A stretch of DNA of 64,000 nucleotides, from positions 1-64,000 of the forward strand of contig CAVQMB010000011.1 of NCBI GenBank assembly GCA_963713445.1, given 5' to 3'. Both the position numbers and the translations under genes were made by a program. The stretch is from CAVQMB01 sp963713445. Its GTDB lineage: Bacteria > Pseudomonadota > Gammaproteobacteria > Competibacterales > Competibacteraceae. The notes below the pieces were generated by a model. It saw nothing but the letters and a program-made list of their open reading frames with translations. It was not told the DNA's origin and did no database searches. Below, in pieces: positions 19,796 to 29,700 of this stretch; position 1 is the stretch's first letter, and each line of letters opens with the position of its first letter.

Positions 19796-20669
19796 TCATT
19801 GCGCCGTGCCTCTTGCGCCCGCCGATTCGCGCAGCAGCCAGTTGCGCACGGGCAGGATTTGTCCGGGATCCATTAACATTGGTGCATGACCCACTCCGGG
19901 AAATTCCACCAGGTGGGCCTGCGGACCGCGCCGCGTCATCATCCGGGCGTCGTCGGCGCGCAACAGGTCGGACTCGGCTCCGCGGAGCAACAGTACCGGG
20001 CAGGTAACGCGATCCCAGATCGGCCACAGGTCGATAGCCGCGCCGGCGCTGCTGTGAAACACCTCGGCGATGCCGGGGTCATAACCCAGCGTGTAGCGGC
20101 CGTCGTCGCACTGGCCGAATACTATATGTGGTCAAATGTCGCCACTGGGCGTCGTTTAGTGGGCCAAACGGCGCCGATACCGTGCGAATGTAGTGTTCCG
20201 CCTCCGCCATACTATTGAAGGTCTGGATCTGACCGACGTAGCTGGCGATGCGCTCCAGTGCCGCCTTCGGAATGAACGGGCCGACATCGTTCATTACCAG
20301 ATGACGGATCGGCGTGTGCGGCTGGGCGGCCAGCAGCATACCAATCAAGCCGCCCATAGAGGTGCCCACCCAGTCGACCACGACAGCACCGCTGCGGGCA
20401 ATCAGTACGGCCATGTCAGCCAGATACTGGGCATAACTGTAGCCGCTTTTGTCGGTTAACCAGTCGCTCTGACCGCGACCGGCTATGTCCGGGCACAGAA
20501 CCCGGTAATGGTCTGCCATCGCTCGGGCGAAGTCATCGAAGTCACGGCCGTTGCGGGTCAGCCCGTGGACGCAGACCAGAACCCGTGTATTGGCAGGGTC
20601 ACCCCATTCAGTGTAATGGATTCGATGGAAGCCCTGACTGCTGAGACCGAGCACACTGTGTGAACGCAT
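19796..20669 (-). pseudogene. Alpha/beta hydrolase, one frameshift
   Basis: The protein begins at ATG 20669 (MRSHSVLGLSSQ). It has the oxyanion region VCVHGLTRNGRDFD and the nucleophile elbow WVGTSMGGL, and after the shift the acid/His parts in LLRGAESDLL and FPGVGHAPML. The frame changes near 20,116; removing one C there gives IRQCDDGRYTLGYDPG and a single protein of about 290 residues. All catalytic residues survive, so the break is probably an error or very recent. Substrates of this group range from esters to haloalkanes and cannot be predicted. Confidence 0.8.
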
Positions 20670-20748
20670 CGTCACCGTCGCTTTCCTCGACGCAAGTGAG
20701 GCAGCTATTATCGGGCACTCATTACAGGCCATCCAAGTCGCATCGTCT

Positions 20749-21501
20749 ATGAGCTCTCTTTATTATCGTGACCAAGGCCAGGGTCCGGCGCTGGTGCTGC
20801 TGCACAGCGGTGGCATGACCGGCGCCGAATGGCAATCGCAGTTGACCACACTGGGTGCCCATTTTCGGCTGCTGGTACCCGACCTGCCCGGCCACGGTCG
20901 CAGTCCGCTCGTGGCCGGGGCACTGTCCGTGGCCGGCTGCGGCCGCGCGGTCGTGGAATGGCTCGACCAGCTGCACGTTGAGCGAGCCCACCTGGCTGGC
21001 TCGTCGCTGGGTGGAGCGGTTGCACTGTGGTTGGCACTAAACCATCCCGACCGGATTGACAAGCTGGTTCTGTACCGGGTCAACTATCGTAAAACTGAGG
21101 CTGGCCATGGCCACACGCGGCAGCTGGCGACACCGGAATACTGGCATCGGGCCGGATTGGCACGCTGGATGGCCCGCGCCCATGAGCCGCAGGGTGGTCC
21201 CGAAGCATGGCATAAGGTGATCGCCCGCGTGGCCGCGTCGATGGATCCGACCACGACTGACCACGCCCACCGCCTGGAGGATCTGGGCGTCATCGACCGG
21301 CCGACTCTGCTAATCGCCGGCGACCGGGATCCGCTGGCGCCGCTCGATGATCTGGTCGCCATGTATCGGATGCTGCCCTCGGCCGGCCTGTGGTTGCTGC
21401 CGTACGCTACCCACGTGACCGCGGCCAACACCTGGCGCAGTGAAAGTTTCGCCCTGGAGCTCGATCGCTTTCTGAGCGGGCGTGGGGTGGTGCGTTCATG
21501 A
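20749..21501 (+). CDS. Alpha/beta hydrolase
   Basis: This 250-residue hydrolase has a His-Ser-Gly oxyanion segment (LVLLHSGGMTGAEW), the nucleophile elbow GSSLGG, the acid in LLIAGDRDPLAP and the catalytic His in YATHVTAANT. It is transcribed away from the other hydrolase (ATG 80 bases from it), so the two may share a regulatory region. The family includes esterases, C-C hydrolases and acyl-ester hydrolases; the substrate is not visible. Confidence 0.85.
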   Translation: MSSLYYRDQGQGPALVLLHSGGMTGAEWQSQLTTLGAHFRLLVPDLPGHGRSPLVAGALSVAGCGRAVVEWLDQLHVERAHLAGSSLGGAVALWLALNHPDRIDKLVLYRVNYRKTEAGHGHTRQLATPEYWHRAGLARWMARAHEPQGGPEAWHKVIARVAASMDPTTTDHAHRLEDLGVIDRPTLLIAGDRDPLAPLDDLVAMYRMLPSAGLWLLPYATHVTAANTWRSESFALELDRFLSGRGVVRS

Positions 21502-21526
21502 CTCAGGTGGCGGCAGCCCGGCGGCG

Positions 21527-21964
21527 TTACGCCCGCCCGATTTCGTCGCTGCGGGCGGTACGGGCGGTCTTGTCCAGTACGCCGTTGATGAAGCGGTGGC
21601 CCTGCTCGGCCCCAAATACCTTGGCCAGTTCGACCGCTTCATTGATGATGACCCGATAGGGTACATCGGGCCGGTAGAGCAACTCATAGCCTGCTAGCAT
21701 CAGAATCGACCGCTCGACCGGATCGATCTGGGCCAGTGGACGGTCGAGATGGGGTGCCAGGATCTGGTCGATGGTGTCGAGCCGCAGCAGCGTTTGCTGC
21801 AGCAGTTCCTGGAAATACGCCACGTCGGCCTCATGCAGGTCTTGTTCGGCCAGGAATTGGGCATTGATACGGCCGATGTCCTGGTGGGTCAGTTGCCACT
21901 GATACAAGGCCTGCATCGCCAGGCGTCTGGCGCGGCTGCGTTGGCGGGCAAAGGATTTGCTCAC
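21527..21964 (-). CDS. nusB: Transcription antitermination factor NusB
   Basis: NusB binds boxA RNA with S10 and prevents early termination of rRNA transcripts. The all-helical 145-residue protein shows RSRARRLAMQALYQWQL and the terminal helix PYRVIINEAVELAKVFGAEQGHRFINGVLDK typical of the family. The start is a GTG overlapping the ribH stop (GTGA at 21964-21961), so translation is coupled. It closes the riboflavin operon, the usual place in Gammaproteobacteria. Confidence 0.95.
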   Translation of the reverse strand: MSKSFARQRSRARRLAMQALYQWQLTHQDIGRINAQFLAEQDLHEADVAYFQELLQQTLLRLDTIDQILAPHLDRPLAQIDPVERSILMLAGYELLYRPDVPYRVIINEAVELAKVFGAEQGHRFINGVLDKTARTARSDEIGRA

Positions 21965-22443
21965 GACTGGCGGTCCAGTTGCTTCAGCAGATTGACCATT
22001 TCGAGGGTACCGAGGGCGGCCTCGGCGCCCTTGTTGCCGGCTTTGGTGCCGGCCCGTTCGATGGCCTGTTCGATACTATCGACCGTCAGCACGCCGAACC
22101 CGATCGGGATGTCATGCGCCAGTGACACCTGGGCCAGGCCCTTGGCGCATTCGCCGGCGACGTAGTCGAAATGCGGGGTGGCTCCGCGGATCACTGCACC
22201 GACTGCAATCAACCCGTCGTACTGGGCGCTGGCCGCAAGCCGTTTGGCGACTAGCGGTAATTCATAGGCCCCGGGCACCCGTACCAGCTTGATGGATGTG
22301 GGCGCTACCCCGTGGCGTTGCAAGGTGTCGACCGCGCCCTCGACCAGACTGTTCACGATGAAATCGTTGAACCGCGTGGCGACGATAGCGAAACGGGCTT
22401 CAACCGGTTGGAGGTCGCCTTCGATGGTGGTGATGGCAGGCAT
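21961..22443 (-). CDS. ribH: 6,7-dimethyl-8-ribityllumazine synthase
   Basis: RibH condenses the pyrimidine intermediate with dihydroxybutanone phosphate, the penultimate step to riboflavin. Signature parts are ATRFNDFIVNSLVEGA, VPGAYELPLVAKRLA, AVGAVIRGATPHFDYV and GVLTVDSIEQA. The 160-residue length is normal. Its stop overlaps nusB. The ribBA gene that usually sits between ribE and ribH is absent, so the dihydroxybutanone phosphate must come from a gene elsewhere. Confidence 0.96.
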   Translation of the reverse strand: MPAITTIEGDLQPVEARFAIVATRFNDFIVNSLVEGAVDTLQRHGVAPTSIKLVRVPGAYELPLVAKRLAASAQYDGLIAVGAVIRGATPHFDYVAGECAKGLAQVSLAHDIPIGFGVLTVDSIEQAIERAGTKAGNKGAEAALGTLEMVNLLKQLDRQS

Positions 22444-22479
22444 GGTTGGATTGTTTCCGTGGATTGCGGGGGTGGAGTT

Positions 22480-23130
22480 TTAAAGGAAACCGCGCTCGCG
22501 CAGCAGCGCCGTGCTGATGCCAGCGCCGGGTTCACCGGCGCGGCCGGCGAGCAACCGTTCCAGGTAGCGCGCGATCACGTCGACTTCGAGGTTTACCCGG
22601 CGTCCCGCGCGGTAGCCACCGAGGGTGGTGTGCGCCAGCGTATGTGGCACTACGTTGACCTCGAATTCATCCGCCTGTACGCCGTTGACGGTCAGGCTGA
22701 CGCCGTCGACGCAGATCGAGCCTTTCTCGGCGATGTAGCGGGCCAGCCTGTCCGGAGCGCGGATATGCAGCCGCCAGGAGCGGCCATCTTCATAGAACCG
22801 GGTGACGCTACCGATGCCGTCGACATGACCGCTCACCAGATGTCCGCCCAGTCGGCTCGACGGCGTCAAGGCCTGTTCCAGGTTGACCCGGGCATCGATG
22901 GCCAGTTTGCCCAGCACAGTCCGGCCCAGGGTTTCCGCCGATACATCGGCCCAGAAACCGTCGCTGGTGAACGCCGCGGCGGTGAGACAGACCCCGCTGA
23001 CTGCGATGCTGTCGCCTAGCTTGACGTCTGCCAGTGCCAGCGTGCCGGCATGGATCCGCAGGCGGGCGTCGCTGCCCTGGCCGAGGCGGGCGGTCAGCCG
23101 GCCGACTGCTTCGATGATACCGGTGAACAT
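22480..23130 (-). CDS. ribE: Riboflavin synthase alpha subunit
   Basis: This enzyme dismutates two lumazine molecules to riboflavin. It starts with the invariant MFTGIIEAVG and has two similar lumazine-binding domains: GVCLTAA with SRLGGHLVSGHVDG in the first, and GVSLTVNGV in the second. The start is ATG 23130; a longer frame upstream does not resemble the family. It has 216 residues. It lies 4 bases after ribD and 36 bases before ribH. Confidence 0.95.
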   Translation of the reverse strand: MFTGIIEAVGRLTARLGQGSDARLRIHAGTLALADVKLGDSIAVSGVCLTAAAFTSDGFWADVSAETLGRTVLGKLAIDARVNLEQALTPSSRLGGHLVSGHVDGIGSVTRFYEDGRSWRLHIRAPDRLARYIAEKGSICVDGVSLTVNGVQADEFEVNVVPHTLAHTTLGGYRAGRRVNLEVDVIARYLERLLAGRAGEPGAGISTALLRERGFL

Positions 23131-23134
23131 GTTT

Positions 23135-24232
23135 TCAAATCCGTTGTGGGCGTGCCGTGATCCGCCAGTCTTGGCCCACGGCACGGATATCAAGAATCTC
23201 CAGATGACGGCGTTGTGCCATCCGGGTCAACCCCGGCAGGTGCAGCAGACCGCGGGCGTTATCGCCAAGCAGCAGCGGCGCCATATAGACCACCAGTTCG
23301 TCCACCAGCCCCGCTTGCAGCAGGGCACCGGCCAGAGTGGGGCCGCATTCGGTATGGACTTCGTTGAGGCCGCGCCGGCCCAGCTCGGCGGTGACCGCCG
23401 TCAACTCGAGCCCGTCCGGCGACGGTGCCAGCTGGACCACTTCGGCACCGGCGGCGCGTAGCGCGATGGCGCGGGCACCGTCGTGCGCCGCTGCGGTCAG
23501 GATTACTACCTCGCCGGGCAAATACAGGGTGCGGGCCGTCGGCGGCATGTCCAGCTCTGGATCGAGCACCACCCGTACCGGTTGGCGTTCGCTACCGGGC
23601 CAGCGGACGTTGAGCGCCGGGTCATCGGCCCGTATGGTGCCGATGCCGGTCATGATGGCGCTCGCCCGGGCTCGCAGTCGCTGGACATCGTGGCGCGCAG
23701 GCTCGGCCGTGATCCAGCGGCTCTCGCCGGAGGCCAGCGCGGTACGCCCGTCCATACTCATGGCCAGTTTGCAGCGCATCAGCGGCCGGCCGTGGCGCGT
23801 GCGCATGACAAAGCCGGCGTTGAGCCGCTCGGCTTCGGCTTCCAGCAGTCCACTGGCGACGTCGATCCCGGCAGCTTTAAGCGCCGCCAGTCCGCGACCC
23901 GCAACCCGGGGATCGGGGTCGACCATCGCGGCCACCACACGGCGCACGCCGGCTGCCAGCAGTGCGTCGGTGCAGGGCGGGGTACGGCCCTGGTGACAGC
24001 ATGGTTCCAGGCTGACGTACGCCGTGCTGCCGCGAGCCTGATCGCCGGCGGCGGCGAGGGCGTTGATTTCGGCATGGGGTCCACCGGCGCGTTCATGCCA
24101 GCCCTGGCCGATGATGCGGTCGTCGGACACGAGCACGCAGCCTACCCGTGGATTGGGGTGGGTACTGTACAGACCACGCGCAGCAAGTTGCAGCGCGCGG
24201 CTCATGAAACGGTGATCCTGGGTATTGAACAC
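23135..24232 (-). CDS. ribD: Bifunctional diaminohydroxyphosphoribosylaminopyrimidine deaminase/reductase
   Basis: RibD carries out the deamination and reduction steps of riboflavin synthesis. The N-terminal zinc deaminase has PHAEINAL and SLEPCCHQGRTPPC. The C-terminal reductase domain has RCKLAMSMDGRTALASGES and ECGPTLAGALL. At 365 residues it is full length. The start is GTG 24232, right after the nrdR stop, making a nrdR-ribD-ribE-ribH-nusB operon. Confidence 0.96.
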   Translation of the reverse strand: MFNTQDHRFMSRALQLAARGLYSTHPNPRVGCVLVSDDRIIGQGWHERAGGPHAEINALAAAGDQARGSTAYVSLEPCCHQGRTPPCTDALLAAGVRRVVAAMVDPDPRVAGRGLAALKAAGIDVASGLLEAEAERLNAGFVMRTRHGRPLMRCKLAMSMDGRTALASGESRWITAEPARHDVQRLRARASAIMTGIGTIRADDPALNVRWPGSERQPVRVVLDPELDMPPTARTLYLPGEVVILTAAAHDGARAIALRAAGAEVVQLAPSPDGLELTAVTAELGRRGLNEVHTECGPTLAGALLQAGLVDELVVYMAPLLLGDNARGLLHLPGLTRMAQRRHLEILDIRAVGQDWRITARPQRI

Positions 24233-24709
24233 TTAGGGATTCTGCGGTTCGGCGGCGCCCTGACGCTGCAGCCGTTCAATTTCCTCGCGAAAGGCGTTGA
24301 CGTCCTGGAACCGTCGGTATACCGACGCGAACCGCACATAGGCCACCTCGTCCAGCTCGCGCAGCTCCTCCATCACCCATTCGCCGAGCTGGCGTGCCGC
24401 CAGCTCGCGTTCACTGCTGGCCCGGGCCCGCTGCTCGATGCGGCGCACAGCGGCATCGATCTGGCTGGTGTTGACCGGGCGTTTCTCCAGTGCTTTGAGC
24501 ATGCCGGCATGGAGCTTGTCGTGGTCGAACGCTTCGCGCCGGTCATCCTGCTTTATGATCCGCGGCAGCGCCAGCTCTGCCACTTCGTAGGTCGTGAAAC
24601 GGGCGCCGCAGCGCACACACTCGCGCCGGCGCCTCACCTTCTCCCCTTCAGGGGAGAGCCGGGAGTCGATGACCTTGGTGTCGGGCGTGTGACATAACGG
24701 ACAATGCAT
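24233..24709 (-). CDS. nrdR: Transcriptional repressor NrdR
   Basis: NrdR senses ATP/dATP and represses ribonucleotide reductase genes. The N-terminal zinc ribbon (CPLC near residue 3, then CVRCGARF) is followed by the ATP-cone domain (IIKQDDRREAFDHDKLHAGM and EELRELDEVAYVRFASVYRRFQD). It has 158 residues, the normal length. It is the first gene of the riboflavin operon, a common gammaproteobacterial order. Confidence 0.96.
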   Translation of the reverse strand: MHCPLCHTPDTKVIDSRLSPEGEKVRRRRECVRCGARFTTYEVAELALPRIIKQDDRREAFDHDKLHAGMLKALEKRPVNTSQIDAAVRRIEQRARASSERELAARQLGEWVMEELRELDEVAYVRFASVYRRFQDVNAFREEIERLQRQGAAEPQNP

Positions 24710-24772
24710 GCGGGCGGCGTGTTCGAATGGCTGGACAGTAAAATACGAAATTCTACCCGAAACGGGTGCTCC

Positions 24773-25276
24773 TTAGGTGATTGATTTCATCATCAGCTGG
24801 ACGGTCTTGGTGTCACCCTCGGTATCCTGGGTGCCGACTGCGGAAAAGCCCAGTCCGGCATGAAACATCAGTGAGCTGTCGTTACGCGGTCGCAGATTGA
24901 CTTCACAGGCGAGTTGCCGCACCCGGCCGCGCAGCGCCTCCTCGAGGTGTTGGTACAACTGGCGGCCGGCACCGAAACGGCGGTAGTCGCGGGAAATCAC
25001 GATGCGGTCGATGTAACAGAAAGCGTCATAGCGGCGCTTGAACCACTGGAAGTTAAGACTGGCGTAATCGGCCTCCGGCGTGAGGCCTATCAGAAAGCCA
25101 ACCGGGCGGTTATGGTGACAAGCCACGCCAAAATAGCAGGCTTCGGCGGCGAACTGCTCGAACAGCGTCAACGGCACACTGTTGACGTTGGGCAGCGCGG
25201 ATTCGTTGAGCGCCAGCAGGGGCACGAGATCATCACTGCGAACCGGGCGGATGGTTAATCGGTCGCGGGCTGTCAT
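24773..25276 (-). CDS. GNAT family N-acetyltransferase
   Basis: The 167-residue protein has the acetyl-CoA binding pyrophosphate loop in SRDYRRFGAGRQLYQHL and a C-terminal FHAGLGFSAVGTQ strand-helix typical of GNAT enzymes. I start at ATG 25276 (MTARDRLTIRPV), which matches the usual N-terminal strand; the longer frame to 25342 is not supported. The acceptor is unknown. It precedes nrdR in the same direction, with 63 bases between. Confidence 0.85.
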   Translation of the reverse strand: MTARDRLTIRPVRSDDLVPLLALNESALPNVNSVPLTLFEQFAAEACYFGVACHHNRPVGFLIGLTPEADYASLNFQWFKRRYDAFCYIDRIVISRDYRRFGAGRQLYQHLEEALRGRVRQLACEVNLRPRNDSSLMFHAGLGFSAVGTQDTEGDTKTVQLMMKSIT

Positions 25277-25286
25277 GATGTGTCTG

Positions 25287-25589
25287 TCAACGGCAATTGA
25301 GGCTATTGTAGTAAGCCGCCAAGTCGGCAATATCCTGATCACTCAAATCCACGGCCAGCGGGCTCATCAACGGATTCTGCCGGCCACCGCTGCGGAACGC
25401 CCTGAGTTGTGCGATCAGGTACTGCAGTTGCTGACCGGCCAGGTTAGGCCACAACGGGTTGCTGCTTATGCCTTTGGGTCCGTGGCAATCCTGGCAGACC
25501 GCGGATTTAGCTTTACCGGACTTGACGCCGGCCGCCTGGGCCGCGGCGCTGAGGCTGAGCGCAAGCAACGCGACCAGTATGATAGGCAT
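25287..25589 (-). CDS. Small class I cytochrome c (c553/c4-like single haem)
   Basis: The 100-residue protein has an N-terminal signal (PIILVALLALSLSAAAQA), one haem-attachment motif CQDCH and an axial Met candidate in NPLMSPLA. It is a periplasmic electron carrier. The pattern NLAGQQLQYLIAQLRAFRSG is what one half of cytochrome c4 looks like. It ends 10 bases before the GNAT gene, so the two may be co-transcribed. Confidence 0.85.
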   Translation of the reverse strand: MPIILVALLALSLSAAAQAAGVKSGKAKSAVCQDCHGPKGISSNPLWPNLAGQQLQYLIAQLRAFRSGGRQNPLMSPLAVDLSDQDIADLAAYYNSLNCR

Positions 25590-25784
25590 GGGCAGACAGC
25601 TAGGGGATCGATGAAGTCGTGCAGTATAGCGCACTGCGACGTCGTGCCCGGGCCCGCGATGCATTGTGACCGAATTGGGTCTGGTCGGCCGGAAGCTGTT
25701 GCCGTCCGGTTTTCCGATAGGGCATTTGCGCCGCCATTGCGGGCGCGCTAGATTGGCCGGCACGGTATTCAAAGGGGTATTGTC

Positions 25785-26687
25785 GTGAGTCAGGCCGAGC
25801 CGCTGTTCGAATCCCATCTCACCTCTCTGCAGCTCATCCATCGCGGCAAGGTCCGCGACGTCTACGCAGCCGATCCCGATCATCTGTTGATCGTCGCCAG
25901 CGATCGGCTGTCGGCTTTCGACGTCATATTGCCGACGCCGATACCCGGGAAAGGCCGGTTGCTGACCCAGCTGTCGAATTTCTGGTTTGCTCGCAGTCGC
26001 CATATCATCCGCAATCATTTCGACCTGGCGACCCGGACGCTTGATCAGGTGCTGCCGGACCCGGCGGAACGCGCTCAGGTCGAGGGACGGGCGGTGGTCG
26101 CGCGGCGCCTGCAAGGGGTGCCCATCGAGGCGATCGTACGCGGCTACCTGCTGGGCTCGGGCTGGAAGGATTACCAGGCCAGTGGTCAGCTCTGCGGCAT
26201 CCGTTTGCCGGTTGGTCTGCGCCAGGCGGAGCGCCTGCCCAAACCGGTTTTTACCCCGTCGACCAAGGCCGCCGGCGGGGCCCACGACGAAAACGTCAGT
26301 TTCGACACTGTGGTTGCCTTGATCGGTGGCGAGCGCGCTGAAGAGCTACGCAGCGTCAGTCTGCAGCTCTACCGTGAGGCCGCCGCATACGCCCTCGAGC
26401 GCGGTATCATCATTGCTGACACCAAGTTCGAATTTGGCCTAGACCCGGCCGGTCAGCTGGTGCTGATGGACGAACTGCTGACGCCGGACTCGTCACGGTT
26501 CTGGCCGGCCGAGCAGTACCGGCCGGGAATCAGTCCGCCAAGCTTCGACAAACAGTATGTGCGCGACTACCTGGAGACGCTGGACTGGGACAAGACAGCG
26601 CCCGGTCCGACGCTGCCGGCCAACGTACTGGCGCGCACGGCTGAACTCTATCAGGAGGCCTGGCGGCGTCTTACGACCACGGCCTAG
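25785..26687 (+). CDS. purC: SAICAR synthetase (phosphoribosylaminoimidazole-succinocarboxamide synthase)
   Basis: PurC joins aspartate to CAIR in purine synthesis using ATP. Signatures are IHRGKVRDVYA at the N-terminus, SDRLSAFDVILP, the central TPSTKAAGGAHDENVS and the C-terminal DTKFEFGLD with LTPDSSRFWPA. At 300 residues this is the longer purC form. The start is GTG 25785 behind an AAGGGG site. It precedes the glutamate dehydrogenase gene by 96 bases. Confidence 0.95.
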   Translation: MSQAEPLFESHLTSLQLIHRGKVRDVYAADPDHLLIVASDRLSAFDVILPTPIPGKGRLLTQLSNFWFARSRHIIRNHFDLATRTLDQVLPDPAERAQVEGRAVVARRLQGVPIEAIVRGYLLGSGWKDYQASGQLCGIRLPVGLRQAERLPKPVFTPSTKAAGGAHDENVSFDTVVALIGGERAEELRSVSLQLYREAAAYALERGIIIADTKFEFGLDPAGQLVLMDELLTPDSSRFWPAEQYRPGISPPSFDKQYVRDYLETLDWDKTAPGPTLPANVLARTAELYQEAWRRLTTTA

Positions 26688-26783
26688 CGAATCAGCCGGC
26701 GCTCCGCCACCGGCGGGGGCGATGTTTCACACACCATCGCCGGTAGATCAACAACACCAAGTCGCTTTCGCACGGAGGAAATC

Positions 26784-29700
26784 ATGGAGCACACGCTGGC
26801 CGAACAAAAGAACGAGTTGATTGAGCGAGTGGCAGCCATGCTCGAGGCCCGGTTGCCGGCTGACCACGTTGCGCAGGTGGTGACGTTCTGCCGGGTCTAT
26901 TACGCCGACGTGCCGCCCGAGGATTTACTTGGGAAGGCGCCGGACGACCTCTATGGCGCGTTGTTGGCCCATTGGAACTTCGCCCGCCGGCGCGCTCCGG
27001 GCACACCCTTGATCCGGGCCTATAATCCCAATTTCGATGAATACGGCTGGCAGTCGACGCACTCGGTAGTCGAGATTGTCGCCGACGACATGCCGTTCCT
27101 GGTGGACTCGGTCATCATGGAGTTGAACCGGCTCAACATGCGGGTTCACCTGATTATTCACCCGGTGATGCAGCTGGAGCGCGACGCTGACGGCGAGCTT
27201 GCGCGTGTGCTGAGCGGAACCGGGGCGGCGGGGGGGCAGCCGGAGTCGGTGATGCACTGCGAGTTCGACCGCCAGAGCGACAAGGCCCGACTCGATGCTC
27301 TGGAACAAGGTCTGGCGCGGGTGCTGCAGGCGGTGCGCACCGCGGTTGAAGACTGGCCGGCCATGCATCAGCGGTTGCTGGCCGTGCTGGCGGAACTCGA
27401 TGACCGGGTGCCCGGGCCGGCGGCAGAAACCGCCGAAATCAAGGCCTTTCTGCAGTGGATCGCCGACAATCATTTCACCTTTCTCGGCAGCCGCGATTAC
27501 GACTTGGTTGAGAAAGATGGCGAGGTGTTGCTGTACACCGTGCCGGGATCGGGGCTTGGTGTGCTGCGCGACGACGGCAAGCCGCACGTCTCGCCGAGCT
27601 TCGCTGAATTGCCACCCAAGTTACGGCAGCTGGCCAGCGATCCGACGCCGCTGATCGTGTCCAAGGCTGCCGCCCGCTCCAATGTGCATCGGCCCTCGCA
27701 CATGGATTACATCGGTATCAAGCGGTTCGACGATGCCGGTCGGGTCATTGGCGAACACCGCTTTCTGGGCCTGTATTCCGCCGCAGCCTATACCCTGGGT
27801 GTGCACGACATTCCGCTGTTGCGGGCTAAGGCCCAACGCGTCCTGCAGCGCTCCGGCCATGCCCTTAACAGCCATGCTGGCCGGGCCCTGCAAAACATTC
27901 TGGAGATCTTCCCACGGGACGAGCTGTTCCAGGCCAACGACGACCAGTTGTTCGCCATCGCCATGGGGATCCTGCATCTGCAGGAACGCCAGAAACTACG
28001 GCTGTTCGTGCGTGAGGACATGTTCCACCGGTTCGTCTCCTGTCTGATCTACGTACCGCGCGACCGTTACAACACCACCTTGCGCGAGCGCATGGAAGCC
28101 ATCCTGATGCAGGCTTTCAATAGTGAGTCAGCCACCTTTTCCACACAGTTCTCGGAATCGGTGCTGGCACGGGTGCACTTCCATCTCCGTACTAAACCGG
28201 GCGCGATCGGCGACTACGTGGTGGCCGAGCTGGAAGCGCGGATGCGCGAGGCCATGCTGTCGTGGACTGACCAACTCTACCGGGCGCTGCTGGAGGATGC
28301 CGGCGAGGCCCGGGGTACGCTGCTCAACCAGTGCTACGGGCACGCTTTCCCGGCGGCCTACCGGGAGGATTTTCAGCCCCGCATCGCGGTCAGCGACATT
28401 CATCGGCTGGAGACCTTGAGTGCCGAGCAGCCGTTGGCGATGTGGCTATACCGGTCGCTGGAAAATCCCGATGAACTGCTGCACTTCAAGGTGTTCGGCC
28501 AGCATCAGCCACTGCCGCTGTCGGAGGTGCTGCCGATCCTGGAACGGATGGGGTTGCGCGTGCTGACCGCGCACCCGTACCAGTTGGAACTCGCCGATGG
28601 CCACCACCGCTGGCTGCTGAACTTCGACATGCGCGAAGATTTCGGAATCCAGGTCGACGTGGCGGAGGTGAAAGACATCTTTCAGGGCGCCTTCGCCAGC
28701 GTCTGGGACGGCGTGATGGAGAACGACGGCTTCAACCGCCTGGTCCTGGGCGCCCGTATCCCCGGTCGTGACGTGGTGATAATACGGGCTTACAGCAAGT
28801 ATCTACTGCAGACCCGGGTTCCGTTCAGCCAGGAGTACATGCAGCAGACCTTATGCCAGCACCCGCAGATCGTGCGGCTGCTGGTGGACTTGTTTCACGC
28901 CTGCTTCGATCCGGAACGCGCGGGCGATCGCGAATCCGTCTGCAGCAGCCTGACCGACCAGATCGAGGCGGCTCTGGATGCGGTCAGCAGTCTGGACGAA
29001 GACCGGATATTGCGGCGCTTTCTGGCCATCGTGCAGGCCACCCTTCGCACCAATTTCTATCAGCGTGACAGTGCCGGTCAGCCCAAAGAGTATCTGTCGT
29101 TCAAGTTTGATCCGCACAAGATCCCGGAACTGCCCAAGCCGCTGCCGATGTACGAGATTTTTGTTTATTCGGCGCGGGTCGAGGCAGTGCATCTGCGCGG
29201 TGGCCCGGTGGCCCGTGGCGGTCTGCGCTGGTCGGACCGGCGGGAGGATTTCCGTACCGAGGTGCTGGGCCTGATGAAGGCGCAGATGGTCAAGAACTCG
29301 GTGATCGTGCCGGTCGGTTCCAAGGGTGGCTTCGTGGTCAAACGGATGCCCCAGTCGGGTGGTCGCGAAGCGGTGCAGCAGGAGGTGCAGGAGTGCTACA
29401 AGACGTTTATCCGCGGGATGCTGGATATTACCGACAACCGGCTGGAGGACCGCATCGTGCCGCCGCCGCGGGTGGTGCGCCACGATGGCGACGATCCCTA
29501 CCTGGTGGTGGCGGCCGACAAAGGAACGGCGACGTTTTCCGATCTGGCCAATAGTGTGGCCGAGGCCTATGGCTTCTGGCTGGGTGATGCTTTCGCCTCA
29601 GGTGGTGCGCACGGCTATGATCACAAAAAAATGGGCATCACCGCGCGCGGGGCCTGGGAGTCAGTCAAGCGACATTTCCGCGAGCTGGATATGGACATCC

